Origin: Sphingobacterium sp.
Lineage (GTDB): Bacteria; Bacteroidota; Bacteroidia; Sphingobacteriales; Sphingobacteriaceae
Assembly: GCA_031286695.1 (NCBI GenBank)
Contig: JAITTY010000018.1
Span: 1-64,000, forward strand
Direction: 5' to 3'
Length of the DNA: 64,000 nt
Shown: one piece after another, positions 34,580 through 44,231 of the stretch
Layout: the number at the start of each line of letters is the position of its first letter
Numbering within the stretch: position 1 is the first letter of the stretch
Notes under the pieces: generated by a model
Database searches by the model: none
What the model saw: only the letters and a program-made list of their open reading frames with translations
Told to the model about the DNA's origin: nothing
Made by a program: the position numbers and the translations under genes

Positions 34580-37500
34580 CTAAGCAACTTCTCTTAGATC
34601 TACTGCAACTACACGGGATACACCTTGTTCAACCATGGTTACTCCATAGATGATGTCTGTACTTGCTATCGTTTTTTTATTGTGTGAAACCACGATAAAT
34701 TGTGAATTCTTGGAAAAATCCCGGATAATATTATTGAATTTATCAATATTGGTATCATCCAAAGGTGCATCCACCTCATCGAATATACAAAATGGTGCGG
34801 GTTTGGAAAGATAAAGTGAGAATAACAAGGCTGTTGAAGTCAGGGTCTTTTCACCGCCCGAAAGCTGATTGATAGACAGCGGTCTTTTCCCTTTCGGCCT
34901 TGCAATAATGTCGATATCTGAATCCAACGGATTGCTCGGGTCTGTGAGTACCAGGTCACAGCTGTCTTCTTCGTTAAATAGCGAACGGAATACCTTGACG
35001 AAGTTGTTCCTTACGGCGTCGAATGTAAACATGAACTGAACTTGAGCGGTATCGTCAATTTCTTTTATAGTTGCCATCAACGAGCCTTTTGCTTCGATTA
35101 AATCAGCTTTCTCTTTGTTAATGAAATCATAGCGTTCGTTCATCTCGTCAAAAGCCTCTTTTGCCATCAGATTGATCGTTCCAAATTCATCAAGCTGTTT
35201 CTTGAGTTTGCTGCATTTGGTTGCCAATGTCGCCTGATCCTCTGTGATCTCAGGCACATCTTCACGGTCAATCAGGTCTTTCAATTCGATGTTGAATTCA
35301 ACAGAAAGACGTTCTTTTAAAGCATTGAGGTCGATCTGAAGGCCTGTTTTTTTATCTTTGATCTCTGAAACAAGAAAGTCACTCTGTTCTTTTGAACGAC
35401 GCTGCTGTGTGAGGGCATCTTCGAGGTTGTTGATTTTCTGCTTATCTGCATAGTAGCCGTCTTCCAATTCTTTGAGACCATCTTCCAGGGCAATTTTCTG
35501 CTCATACATAGCAATAAGATCCTGATCTTCTTCATCTTCAAATGGAATGGTTGTTCTTAAGGCTTCTTGCACCTCAACTAATTCTGCACTGTTTCGCTCA
35601 ACACGAATTTCGTGGTCGTCTTTCTGCGTCTCCCTAAATTCGAGATCTTTTGTGATATTGGAAACTTTGTTTAGCTGTTGGTGGTAAGCGATATTCTCTT
35701 GATTGTATGCGGTCGATTTTTCGTTAAGTACTTCAGATATTTCATGGAATTGGTCCTGTAAAGTCGATAATTCGGCAATACTTTGTTCTTTTTCCAGGCG
35801 CAGCTCCTGAAGCTGTGGCTCGGCAATCTTTAAATCCGATTCTATACCTTCAATTTTCTCCTGAATATCTTTTTTACGCGCTTGTGAGTTATTGATGAAC
35901 GCTTGATATTGCTCTTGCTTTGTTTTGACGGTAATTAGTTCATTATTCAGTCTATTGAGCTGAAAACGAAGCTCATCGATTAACTCTTTCTGTGAATTGC
36001 CGCGTAATACATCAAGGCGAGCGGTTTCGGCCGTTATTTTATCTTCAAGTTTTGCAATTTCCTGATTTAAGGTTTTGATCTCTTGGGATAGCACTTCCAG
36101 GTTCTTCGCTCTTCCAATACGTTTGCCCTCAAATAATCCCACAGAACCACCAGAAAGACCCAAATGATGTTTCGAGTAACGTCCATTTTTTTGCAGAATT
36201 ACCTGTCCTATGACAGGTAGCTTATCATCCAGATCCTTTTCAGTTTCATGTTTTAGGATGAAGACCTGTTGGAGCAGCATCGTACATAAAGCCTTGTACT
36301 TTTCGTCTACGGTAATCACATCCAACGCAGACATCAAATTGTCATTTGGAGCAGGGGTAGTACTTGGCGAATGTTCTATGGCATCTAAAACAAAGAAATT
36401 AGCTCTTCCTTTTGCGGCATCGCTCAATAACTGAATCGCTTGAACAGCATCTTGTTGTGTTTCGACAACATAATGGTTCATAATAGGCTCTAGATAGTTC
36501 TCAATAGCCACGCGGTAATCTTCCTGACAAAAAAGGACATCGGATAGGAGCGGAGGTTGCTTTTTCCATCCTGCATTTTTCTTGAGGAACCGAATGGAAT
36601 CGGGGAAACCTTCTAAATTATCAACAAGAGATTTCGTGAGGTTGTATTCGTTTTGTTTGGCATCGACCAGACGAAGATCTTTGGCAAGCTGGGCCTTAAA
36701 TTCCTCTAGGTTTGCTTGGCACTGACTAATCTGTCCTTGGAGCTCTTCTTCCAGCTGATTTGCTGAATCGTATTGCAGCTGCTGTGCTTCCACACGGCCC
36801 TCCAATTCTATAACAGCGGAATTGAACTGCTGCAATTCGGTTTCTTTTGCTTCTGTATCAACACTATTGCGAACAGATTCTTGCAGGAGGGCTTCTTTCT
36901 GAATGGTGAATACGGCAAGATCTTTTTCTAATTTGTAGATTTTTGCCTGTAATTCAGCATTGCTCTTATTAAAAATATCGAGCTTTCCCTTTGCAGATTG
37001 TTGCTGTCCTCTCAATTCGTCGACTTCGGATTTATCCGATTCAAGATTCGATTTTAACGAATCGAGTTTATTTTGCTCATCAAACAATTCCTCATTCAGT
37101 CGTTTGATGGTGTAGAGGACGTGATTAAGCTGTTGTTTATCGCTGTTGATATCGAGGTTCAACCGGTTTTCTTTATCTTGAAGATTTTTGACTTTTTCGT
37201 TTTTGATCTTCTTTTCCGATTCATAACCTCGGATTTTATTGACAAATTCCTGTGTTGTTTTTTGCTGTACCGAAAGGTTTTTTTCCTGTTCCAAATTTGT
37301 CTGGCGGAGTGTTTGGAGTTCAGTTTCCGCGTTCAGGATATTTTGCTGTGCATTGACGGCATCTTTCTGAACCTTGGATTCTTGTGTCTGAAGTCTTTCT
37401 AATTCGGTCGAGAAATCTGAAATTTTATAATAAGCCAGATCTATACTGCTCTGGCGGTATTCTGCTTTAAGTGAGGTGTATTTTTCAGCTTTTTTAGCTT

Positions 37501-38122
37501 GATTTTCTAATGATTTGAGATTCTTTGTGATTTCGTAAAGCAAGTCATCTACACGGCTGAGATCGGCCTCTGTATCTCTCAACTTTGCTAAAGTTTGTTT
37601 TTTACGAACTTTATACTTAGAGATTCCGGATGCTTCTTCGAATAGGTTGCGGCGTGAATTATCTTTATTATTGATAATTTCATCAATCATTTTCAATTCG
37701 ATGATCGAATAGCTGTCTGCGCCAACTCCGGTATCCAGGAACAAATCTGTGATATCTTTTAAACGACATTTGACATCATTCAATCGATATTCACTATCGC
37801 CGTTGCGAAACAGCTTACGGGTGACAGTCACTGTCGAGAATTCCGTTGGTAAAATATTATTGTTGTTGTTGAAGGTCAGCGAAACCTCCGCAAGGTTTGC
37901 CGGCTTTCTATTTTTCGTTCCATTGAAGATAATATTTTCCATTTTATCGGAGCGAAGCATCTTTGTGCTTTGTTCTCCCAGTACCCAGCGTATGGCGTCG
38001 ACCACATTGGACTTCCCACATCCATTGGGACCGACAATCGCTGTGACACCATCATTGAAGTTGATCGTGATCTTGTCTCCGAAACTCTTAAATCCTTTAA
38101 TTTCTAGTTTGGTTAACTGCAT
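34580..38122 (-). CDS. smc: Chromosome segregation protein SMC
   Basis: The 1180-residue protein has the full SMC plan: N-terminal head with IVGPNGCGKSNVVDAIRW (~residue 30), coiled coil (~170-500), hinge (~510-680, including GFPDSIRFLKK), second coiled coil (~680-1010), and C-terminal head with LSGGEKTLTS (~1090) and Walker B FCIFDEVDAPLDD. It organises chromosomes as a dimer with ScpA/ScpB-type partners, which are not in this window. Monocistronic. Confidence 0.97.
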   Translation of the reverse strand: MQLTKLEIKGFKSFGDKITINFNDGVTAIVGPNGCGKSNVVDAIRWVLGEQSTKMLRSDKMENIIFNGTKNRKPANLAEVSLTFNNNNNILPTEFSTVTVTRKLFRNGDSEYRLNDVKCRLKDITDLFLDTGVGADSYSIIELKMIDEIINNKDNSRRNLFEEASGISKYKVRKKQTLAKLRDTEADLSRVDDLLYEITKNLKSLENQAKKAEKYTSLKAEYRQSSIDLAYYKISDFSTELERLQTQESKVQKDAVNAQQNILNAETELQTLRQTNLEQEKNLSVQQKTTQEFVNKIRGYESEKKIKNEKVKNLQDKENRLNLDINSDKQQLNHVLYTIKRLNEELFDEQNKLDSLKSNLESDKSEVDELRGQQQSAKGKLDIFNKSNAELQAKIYKLEKDLAVFTIQKEALLQESVRNSVDTEAKETELQQFNSAVIELEGRVEAQQLQYDSANQLEEELQGQISQCQANLEEFKAQLAKDLRLVDAKQNEYNLTKSLVDNLEGFPDSIRFLKKNAGWKKQPPLLSDVLFCQEDYRVAIENYLEPIMNHYVVETQQDAVQAIQLLSDAAKGRANFFVLDAIEHSPSTTPAPNDNLMSALDVITVDEKYKALCTMLLQQVFILKHETEKDLDDKLPVIGQVILQKNGRYSKHHLGLSGGSVGLFEGKRIGRAKNLEVLSQEIKTLNQEIAKLEDKITAETARLDVLRGNSQKELIDELRFQLNRLNNELITVKTKQEQYQAFINNSQARKKDIQEKIEGIESDLKIAEPQLQELRLEKEQSIAELSTLQDQFHEISEVLNEKSTAYNQENIAYHQQLNKVSNITKDLEFRETQKDDHEIRVERNSAELVEVQEALRTTIPFEDEEDQDLIAMYEQKIALEDGLKELEDGYYADKQKINNLEDALTQQRRSKEQSDFLVSEIKDKKTGLQIDLNALKERLSVEFNIELKDLIDREDVPEITEDQATLATKCSKLKKQLDEFGTINLMAKEAFDEMNERYDFINKEKADLIEAKGSLMATIKEIDDTAQVQFMFTFDAVRNNFVKVFRSLFNEEDSCDLVLTDPSNPLDSDIDIIARPKGKRPLSINQLSGGEKTLTSTALLFSLYLSKPAPFCIFDEVDAPLDDTNIDKFNNIIRDFSKNSQFIVVSHNKKTIASTDIIYGVTMVEQGVSRVVAVDLREVA

Positions 38123-38191
38123 TTATACCAAATTTGTTTGTCGTTATAAGCTTGCGAAAATAGTAAAATTAAACAATAATTTTTTCTTTCT

Positions 38192-38896
38192 TTATTCACA
38201 TTTTCCTGTTTCAGGGTCACATGAAGGGCCTTCTTCGCCTCTACGTTCAAGCGGTGCAGGCTGACTGGCCAAGCATTCATTTATCGTGTTGTGAAAGATC
38301 TCCATAGGCTGTGCTCCTGGGATAGCATATTTTCTGTCAAATACAAAGAAAGGAACACCTCGGAGTCCTAAGCTGACACCTTCTTGGATATCCTGTGCAA
38401 CATCATAAGCAAATTCATCCGATTCCAATAAGTTTTTTACCTCCTGAGCGGAAAGCTGCTCTTGCGTTGCGATAGCGATGAGAACCTCGTTGTTATTTAC
38501 ATCGAGACCATCGGTGAAATGAGCTTTAAATAGGGCTTTTTTGATCTGGGTGCCTTTTTGCTGCGCCTGGGCAAAATGGATCAGACGATGTGCTTTTTTT
38601 GTATTTACGACGATTGCCTTTTCAAAATTTAGTTCAATACCCAGCTCTTTTCCCTGTGTACTGAGCTGTGAAGTCATCGCAACGACATCGTCCAAGCTCA
38701 TGCCTTTCGTCTGAACGAGGTAATCGTAGGTTGGCATTGCTGGAGCATCTTCGGGATAATCGGGGTTAAGCTGATACGATTTCCAGATGATTTCAGCGGC
38801 GGGCTTACTTGTGGATTCCTGAAGTGCCATTTCAAGCTTTGTCAGACCAATATAACAAAATGGACAAATGATGTCCGACCAAATTTCTATTTTCAT
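38192..38896 (-). CDS. DsbA family oxidoreductase, FrnE type
   Basis: From the ATG at 38896 the product is 234 residues, starting MKIEIWSDIICPFCYIGL, with a CPFC redox motif on a thioredoxin fold and a helical insertion. LRGVPFFVFDRKYAIPGAQ near residue 185 contains the cis-Pro loop. There is no signal peptide, so it is the cytosolic FrnE-like kind, with roles in thiol or polyketide-associated oxidoreduction. A further 32 in-frame codons upstream (to 38992) are hydrophobic without family similarity and are rejected. The C-terminus ends in a short Cys/Glu-rich tail (CDPETGKCE). Confidence 0.9.
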   Translation of the reverse strand: MKIEIWSDIICPFCYIGLTKLEMALQESTSKPAAEIIWKSYQLNPDYPEDAPAMPTYDYLVQTKGMSLDDVVAMTSQLSTQGKELGIELNFEKAIVVNTKKAHRLIHFAQAQQKGTQIKKALFKAHFTDGLDVNNNEVLIAIATQEQLSAQEVKNLLESDEFAYDVAQDIQEGVSLGLRGVPFFVFDRKYAIPGAQPMEIFHNTINECLASQPAPLERRGEEGPSCDPETGKCE

Positions 38897-39006
38897 ATTT
38901 CTTTTTTTACTGCGTATATTGTAATCAAAAATACATATAATAACGATGATTATCTGTTTACATTGTTGCTTGGATGTAAACAAGTGTTTCAAGTACTTGT
39001 ATAACT

Positions 39007-39822
39007 ATGGTGGAGAAAGCTTTTTTGAATCGTAAAGTTACCCTTGTCCTGGGCGGAGGTGGTGCTAGAGGTCTTGTGCATATTGGTATTATTCGACGGC
39101 TTGAAGAGCTTGGCTTTGAAATCGATGAGGTGGTAGGTTGTTCAATAGGAGCGCTTGTCGGTGGTATTTATGCACAGGGAAAGATGGATGTTCTAGAAGA
39201 TTGGATGCAGCGCCTGACGAAGAAATCGGTCTTTAATATGATGGATTTTAGTTGGAAGGGATTGGGGATGATGAAGGGAATCAAGGTTTTTAACGCCTTG
39301 AAATCTGTGATTCCTGATGCGAATATAGAAACTTTCCCAATTTTATTTAAAGCCGTTGCAACAGATCTAAATTATGAAAAGGAGGTTGTGCTGGATTTTG
39401 GAAGTATGTATGATGCGATTCGGGCTTCGATTGCCATTCCCGCTGTGTTTACAGCTATAGAAGAAGATAATCATGTCTATGTTGATGGAGGGGTACTGAA
39501 TCCATTGCCCATAAATCATGTCACCAAAAAAGAGAACCTGATTATAGCGGTTAATCTGGAATCTAAACCGGATAAACAATATTCTGTGATCAAAAAACTG
39601 GATACAAAGACTTCGAATTCGTTGGATATACTCCAAGCCTCATACTATGTGATGCGCAGGAAAATGAGCCGTATGATTGTTGATTTATACCATCCCGACG
39701 TGGTGGTTGATATTCCTTATAATATCTGTAACCTTTGGGATTATCACCGCTCTGAATTTTTGGTTCAAAAGGGGCGGGAATATATTGACAAAGCATTAAA
39801 AAACAAAACCAAAGCAAAGTAG
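39007..39822 (+). CDS. Patatin-like phospholipase family protein
   Basis: The 271-residue protein has the full patatin catalytic set: oxyanion GGGGARG (~residue 16), nucleophile elbow VGCSIGALVGG (Ser ~46) and the dyad Asp in VDGGVLNPLP (~residue 160). It would hydrolyse acyl esters of phospholipids or related lipids. It has no signal peptide, so it is cytosolic or membrane-associated; it resembles the RssA/YlbK-like short bacterial patatins. It is divergent from the DsbA-like gene. Confidence 0.93.
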   Translation: MVEKAFLNRKVTLVLGGGGARGLVHIGIIRRLEELGFEIDEVVGCSIGALVGGIYAQGKMDVLEDWMQRLTKKSVFNMMDFSWKGLGMMKGIKVFNALKSVIPDANIETFPILFKAVATDLNYEKEVVLDFGSMYDAIRASIAIPAVFTAIEEDNHVYVDGGVLNPLPINHVTKKENLIIAVNLESKPDKQYSVIKKLDTKTSNSLDILQASYYVMRRKMSRMIVDLYHPDVVVDIPYNICNLWDYHRSEFLVQKGREYIDKALKNKTKAK

Positions 39823-39924
39823 TTGCGGGTGAACAGCTTTGCTTTGGTTGGACTTGGTTTCTCCTGGCATTGAGATGCACTGGAATTCAGTTTTTTATTT
39901 TAGGCGAAACAAGCAATGTGTTCG

Positions 39925-40839
39925 TTAAAACAAATTGGGGTAGTCGCTAATAATGCCATCAACCTTTACGGCCTTCAGCTGTTCTATCTCGTCTTTTGTA
40001 TTGACGGTCCATGGAATAACCTTGATATCTGCTTTATGACACTGCGTTATAAAATCGCGCGTAGCAATTTTATAGTGTGGACTTAGAATAAAAGGTGTAA
40101 AACCTAAAGCTGCAATTGTTTGCTCCACACTTTTGGTATAGTTTGCATCAATAAGATAAGAAACTTTGATTTGAGGATATGCTTTGTGCAGGTATTTAAT
40201 AGCTCTGCTATCAAACGATTGGATGACGGTTCGTGAAGCAATTTTCTTATCGGTGATTACCTGCACCATAAGGTCCACAAATTCTTCTACCCTTGGATGG
40301 AAAATACCATCTTTATCTTCCTTACTCTTCACCTCGATATTATAAAACATCGGCGCTTTCCTTTTTACACTTGCGTAGGCTTCAGTACTATCAATAAGGT
40401 CTGATAGTTTTGCTATACGTGTAACCTGTTTTTTCTGTTCAGGAAACTCTTTATAAAATTTCGATCCGATATCGTATTTAATCAGATCTTTATAAAGCAT
40501 ATCATAAATTCTCAGCGGTTTATCCTTGTCAGAAATTTCGGCGCCATTGGGTTTCAATACAAATTTTGGGTTAAGATAATCGTCGTGAAAGACAACAACC
40601 TTACGGTCTTTGGTAATATGGCAATCCATTTCCAGTGTGGTCACCTTTGTGAGATCTATTGCATTTTTCATGGCTGCGATAGACTCTTCAGGATATAGGC
40701 CGCGACCACCGCGATGTGCTTCCAGACTAAGTTTAGGGAAATTGTCTGAATTTGATTTTGCTGAATCTTTCATAACTGAACAAGATACAAATGGTAATAA
40801 CGTGCCCCAAAAGGCAATTCTGAGAAGACTTCTTTTCAT
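39925..40839 (-). CDS. Glycerophosphodiester phosphodiesterase family protein, probable lipoprotein
   Basis: From the ATG at 40839 the product is 304 residues with an N-terminal signal (MKRSLLRIAFWGTLLPFVSC), whose Cys may be lipidated; Phe at -3 is unusual for a lipobox. GDPD motifs: LEAHRGGRGLYPEESI, TLEMDCHITKDRKVVVFHD and VIPWTVNTKDEI. It would cleave glycerophosphodiesters to glycerol-3-phosphate and an alcohol in the periplasm. The 43 further upstream codons look like intergenic DNA. Confidence 0.92.
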   Translation of the reverse strand: MKRSLLRIAFWGTLLPFVSCSVMKDSAKSNSDNFPKLSLEAHRGGRGLYPEESIAAMKNAIDLTKVTTLEMDCHITKDRKVVVFHDDYLNPKFVLKPNGAEISDKDKPLRIYDMLYKDLIKYDIGSKFYKEFPEQKKQVTRIAKLSDLIDSTEAYASVKRKAPMFYNIEVKSKEDKDGIFHPRVEEFVDLMVQVITDKKIASRTVIQSFDSRAIKYLHKAYPQIKVSYLIDANYTKSVEQTIAALGFTPFILSPHYKIATRDFITQCHKADIKVIPWTVNTKDEIEQLKAVKVDGIISDYPNLF

Positions 40840-41144
40840 TATTAAAATATTTAAACAAAATAGGGGAGTTGTTCTATATTGCCCTTTTGAATAGGCGAAT
40901 ATACATATATATTTTACTTCTAAGCCGAGCTCGATTAAAGAAAAACTATAAATGGTCATTCCCACCAAAATGTTTGCTGTGAAATTAACTAACGTACGAT
41001 GTTTGAATGGGCACTCATTTTTATTCTAGCGTGAGAGTGGTCTGATGATTGCCGTTTTAATAGATATTCAAAACCTATATTAAAACGGTAACATCTTCGT
41101 GTCAAGTTACCCCTAATCTCAATTTTTAATCAATTTTTAGACAG

Positions 41145-41221
41145 TGATCATTCAGTTATTATTCAGTCCGCACTGAGCAAGCACTGAACAATCACTGAAC
41201 GATCACTGAACAAGCACTGTA
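41145..41221 (+). repeat. Array of about seven 11-bp units upstream of topA
   Basis: Consecutive 11-mers start at 41145, 41156, 41167, 41178, 41189, 41200 and 41211. The last four are nearly identical (CAAGCACTGAA, CAATCACTGAA, CGATCACTGAA, CAAGCACTGTA); the first three are degenerate. The period is one helical turn. The first unit (TGATCATTCAG) is also close to an inverted copy of later ones, so a hairpin is possible. The array sits ~200 bp before topA and 306 bp from the GDPD start. The rest of 40840-41415 shows only a promoter-like pair near topA. Confidence 0.7.
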
Positions 41222-41366
41222 TAAAGGTGGAAGTTGATCCCTATCTGATCCCCGTTCGTTGCTCCTATGTGCTGACCTCAACTCCGTTATTCGGTCCTTT
41301 GTCATTGGATAAATTTCTTAATTGTTGACATGAAATCTATTTTTTTTGTCTTTTTTGCAAGAAATT

Positions 41367-41398
41367 ATTGTCATTCCTTTCAGAATTCCCTTTATTTG
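41367..41398 (+). promoter_or_regulatory. Probable promoter of topA
   Basis: ATTG (41367-41370), 20 bases, then TTTATTTG (41391-41398), one mismatch from TAnnTTTG. It ends 17 bp before the topA ATG. Confidence 0.55.
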
Positions 41399-41415
41399 CA
41401 CAAATCTCAAATTAG

Positions 41416-43815
41416 ATGGCGAAAAATTTATTGATAGTTGAGTCTCCGGCGAAAGCGAAAACCATAGAAGGGTATTTAGGAAAGGATTTTTTGGTCAAGT
41501 CAAGTTATGGACATATTCGCGACTTGGTGAAAACCGATGATGCAATTGATACCGAAAAGAATTTTGAACAAAAGTATGAAGTTCCCTCCGATAAAAAGGC
41601 GGTTGTCAGTGAACTTAAGAAATTGGCTAAAGCTGCAGAAACCGTTTGGTTAGCGTCCGATGAGGACCGCGAAGGAGAGGCTATTTCATGGCACTTATTT
41701 GAGACTTTGGGTTTAAAAGATGAAAGCACAAAAAGAATTGTGTTTCACGAGATTACGAAGCCTGCTATTCTAAAGGCTATTGACAATCCACGTAAAATAG
41801 ATTATAACCTCGTGAACGCCCAACAGGCGCGAAGGGTATTGGATCGATTGGTCGGTTTTGAATTATCGCCGGTTCTCTGGAAAAAGGTGAAACCTTCCTT
41901 ATCTGCTGGTCGGGTGCAATCTGTTGCAGTTCGTCTGATTGTAGATCGCGAGCGTGAAATCAATAAATTTGAACCCGAAGCGGCTTTTAAGATCGTTGCT
42001 TTTTTTCATACGGGAAAAGTTAAAGATAGTTTCAAGGCTGAGCTTCCGCAGCGTTTTGCAACAGAAGCAGAGGCGACCAAATTTTTGGAAGATTGTAAAG
42101 CAGCGCTGTTTTCTGTAAAAAACCTGGAAACAAAACCTGCAAAACGTTCACCAGCGGCACCATTTACAACATCAACATTACAGCAAGAAGCAAGCAGAAA
42201 ACTCGGATTTTCGGTTGCTCGCACCATGCAGGTAGCTCAAAGGCTATATGAATCAGGACGAATTACCTATATGCGTACCGATTCTGTTAATTTGAGTGAT
42301 ACGGCAATTGAGGCTGCTGAAAAGGAAATCAAATCGGCTTATGGTAACCAGTACCATAAGGTCAGAAAATATAAAACAAAAACATCGGGTGCACAAGAGG
42401 CGCACGAAGCTATTCGTCCTACTTATTTCTCTGAGCATACCATTGACGGTGATGCATCCGAAAAAAGATTATACGAGCTTATTTGGAAAAGAGCAATTGC
42501 GTCCCAAATGAGTGAGGCGGAATTTGAACGTACATTGGCAAAGATCGACATCTCAACCCGCACCGAAGATTTGAATGCTTCGGGTGAGGTTATGAAATTT
42601 GATGGATTTTTGAAAGTTTACATGGAGTCCTTGGATGATGACCAAGACAATACGATGGACGAAGATAGTGACAATGCTATTCTTCCGCCATTAGCCGTTG
42701 GTATGCCATTGACTTTGAAAAATATGTCGGCAACGGAGCGTTTTACTCGACCTCCGGCACGTTATACGGAAGCGGCTTTGGTGAAAAAATTGGAGGAACT
42801 GGGAATTGGCCGACCTTCAACCTACGCACCTACAATTTCAACGATTCAAAACCGCGGTTATGTTATAAAGGAAGAGCGTGAAGGTAAATCGCGCGATTAC
42901 CGTGTGCTGACATTAAAGGATGCTGAATTAACAGCGGTAACAAAAACCGAAATCACTGGTGCCGAGAAAGGAAAAATGTTTCCAACGGATATCGGTGTTG
43001 TGGTGAATGATTTTTTGGTTGAACATTTTAACGGTATTGTGGATTTTCATTTTACCGCTAACGTGGAAAAAGAGTTTGATGATATCGCACATGGATTGAC
43101 CGAATGGACAAAAATGCTGCACGATTTCTATGGCCCGTTTCATTCTGAAGTTGAAGATACCTTGGTAAATGCTGATCGCGCAAATAACGAGCGTGAGCTT
43201 GGTGTTGATCCGGTTTCTGGTAAGCCAGTTTCGGTGCGTATTGGTAAGTTCGGTCCACTGGTACAGATTGGTTCCCCTGACGACGAGGAAAAACCACGTT
43301 TTGCATCTTTGCGGAAGGGACAGATGATCGAAACCATTACTTTTGAAGATGCCATGGAGCTGTTCAAATTACCGAAGAAAGTCGGTTTATTTGAAGACAA
43401 AGAAATGACGGTTGCCGTGGGACGATTTGGACCTTATATCCGTCACAATTCAGCTTTTTATTCGTTACCAAAAGGTATCGATCCTTTGGATGTAACAGAA
43501 GAAGAGGCAATACAGATTATCAAAGACAAACGTCAAAAAGATATCGAGAAAGTTATTCGTGTTTTTGATGAAAATCCGGATGCTCAGATCGAGCAGGGAC
43601 GCTGGGGACCATTTATTCGTTTTGGCAAGCAAAATCTGAAAATCCCTAAAGGAACCGAGATTGAAAAAATCACCTATGCCGATGTGCTGCAGTGGGCTGA
43701 AGCGGATGCGCCGAAAGGGAAAGGGACCAAAGCGAAATCGACAGAAAAGAAAGCTGCCGTAAAAAAGACTACGGCGAAGAAAGCTCCTGCTAAGAAAACT
43801 ACAAAGTCTAAATAA
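41416..43815 (+). CDS. topA: DNA topoisomerase I
   Basis: The 799-residue type IA topoisomerase relaxes negative supercoils. It has a Toprim domain (LLIVESPAKAKTIEGYLG at the N-terminus, DEDREGEAIS), the strand-passage domains with active-site Tyr in ITYMRTDSVNLS (~residue 285), and GRPSTYAPTIS (~residue 470). The C-terminus has three glycine/aromatic repeats (GKFGPLVQIG, GRFGPYIRHN, GRWGPFIRFG) in place of Cys4 zinc fingers, then a Lys/Ala-rich tail (KKAPAKKTTK) likely to bind DNA. It leads an operon with the next two genes: 2-bp gap, then 1-bp overlap. Confidence 0.97.
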   Translation: MAKNLLIVESPAKAKTIEGYLGKDFLVKSSYGHIRDLVKTDDAIDTEKNFEQKYEVPSDKKAVVSELKKLAKAAETVWLASDEDREGEAISWHLFETLGLKDESTKRIVFHEITKPAILKAIDNPRKIDYNLVNAQQARRVLDRLVGFELSPVLWKKVKPSLSAGRVQSVAVRLIVDREREINKFEPEAAFKIVAFFHTGKVKDSFKAELPQRFATEAEATKFLEDCKAALFSVKNLETKPAKRSPAAPFTTSTLQQEASRKLGFSVARTMQVAQRLYESGRITYMRTDSVNLSDTAIEAAEKEIKSAYGNQYHKVRKYKTKTSGAQEAHEAIRPTYFSEHTIDGDASEKRLYELIWKRAIASQMSEAEFERTLAKIDISTRTEDLNASGEVMKFDGFLKVYMESLDDDQDNTMDEDSDNAILPPLAVGMPLTLKNMSATERFTRPPARYTEAALVKKLEELGIGRPSTYAPTISTIQNRGYVIKEEREGKSRDYRVLTLKDAELTAVTKTEITGAEKGKMFPTDIGVVVNDFLVEHFNGIVDFHFTANVEKEFDDIAHGLTEWTKMLHDFYGPFHSEVEDTLVNADRANNERELGVDPVSGKPVSVRIGKFGPLVQIGSPDDEEKPRFASLRKGQMIETITFEDAMELFKLPKKVGLFEDKEMTVAVGRFGPYIRHNSAFYSLPKGIDPLDVTEEEAIQIIKDKRQKDIEKVIRVFDENPDAQIEQGRWGPFIRFGKQNLKIPKGTEIEKITYADVLQWAEADAPKGKGTKAKSTEKKAAVKKTTAKKAPAKKTTKSK

Positions 43816-43817
43816 GC

Positions 43818-44231
43818 ATGAAAGCAGATTTGCCTGAAAATATTGTCAAGGACATTATGATCGCCGTTGTTTTGGAAGGTGAGACCGTGGAGACAAAAAA
43901 TTGGACTGTCTATGTTATCAACGACAAGAACATTGCCATTCAGAATGTGCTGATCAGTTCAAAAGGTTATGGCGAAAAGGATGGTCGACAAGTAACAACA
44001 ACGACTTTGCGTCATTTTATTGGAAATATAGAAGCTAAATCTTTTGATCGCGTTGAAGCGATCGATGAACAGGTATTCGGGCTGACGAATGAATATTGGT
44101 TAAGTTTTTATATTGATAATATTATTTACGATAAAAAATATATCTTTTTACCCGAGAGCATTGTAGACGGTAACCTGACTAAGGTTCCTTTGGTCAATCG
44201 TCCCGGTGTAATCATAGGAGGAAACGAATAA
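43818..44231 (+). CDS. Conserved hypothetical protein between topA and cmk
   Basis: The 137-residue soluble protein starts 2 bp after the topA stop, and its TAA overlaps the cmk ATG by one base, so it is translationally coupled in a topA-X-cmk operon. Visible features: a beta-rich core (WTVYVINDKNIAIQNVLISS), TTTTLRHFIGN, FGLTNEYWLSFYIDN, and the tail LPESIVDGNLTKVPLVN. It resembles a Bacteroidota-wide family of unknown role, as far as I recall. No catalytic motif is evident. Confidence 0.82.
   Translation: MKADLPENIVKDIMIAVVLEGETVETKNWTVYVINDKNIAIQNVLISSKGYGEKDGRQVTTTTLRHFIGNIEAKSFDRVEAIDEQVFGLTNEYWLSFYIDNIIYDKKYIFLPESIVDGNLTKVPLVNRPGVIIGGNE

Noticed and set aside
41145..41221. CRISPR-like array before topA
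   Set aside because: Units are 11 bp with no spacers and no cas genes nearby; it is a phased tandem repeat.
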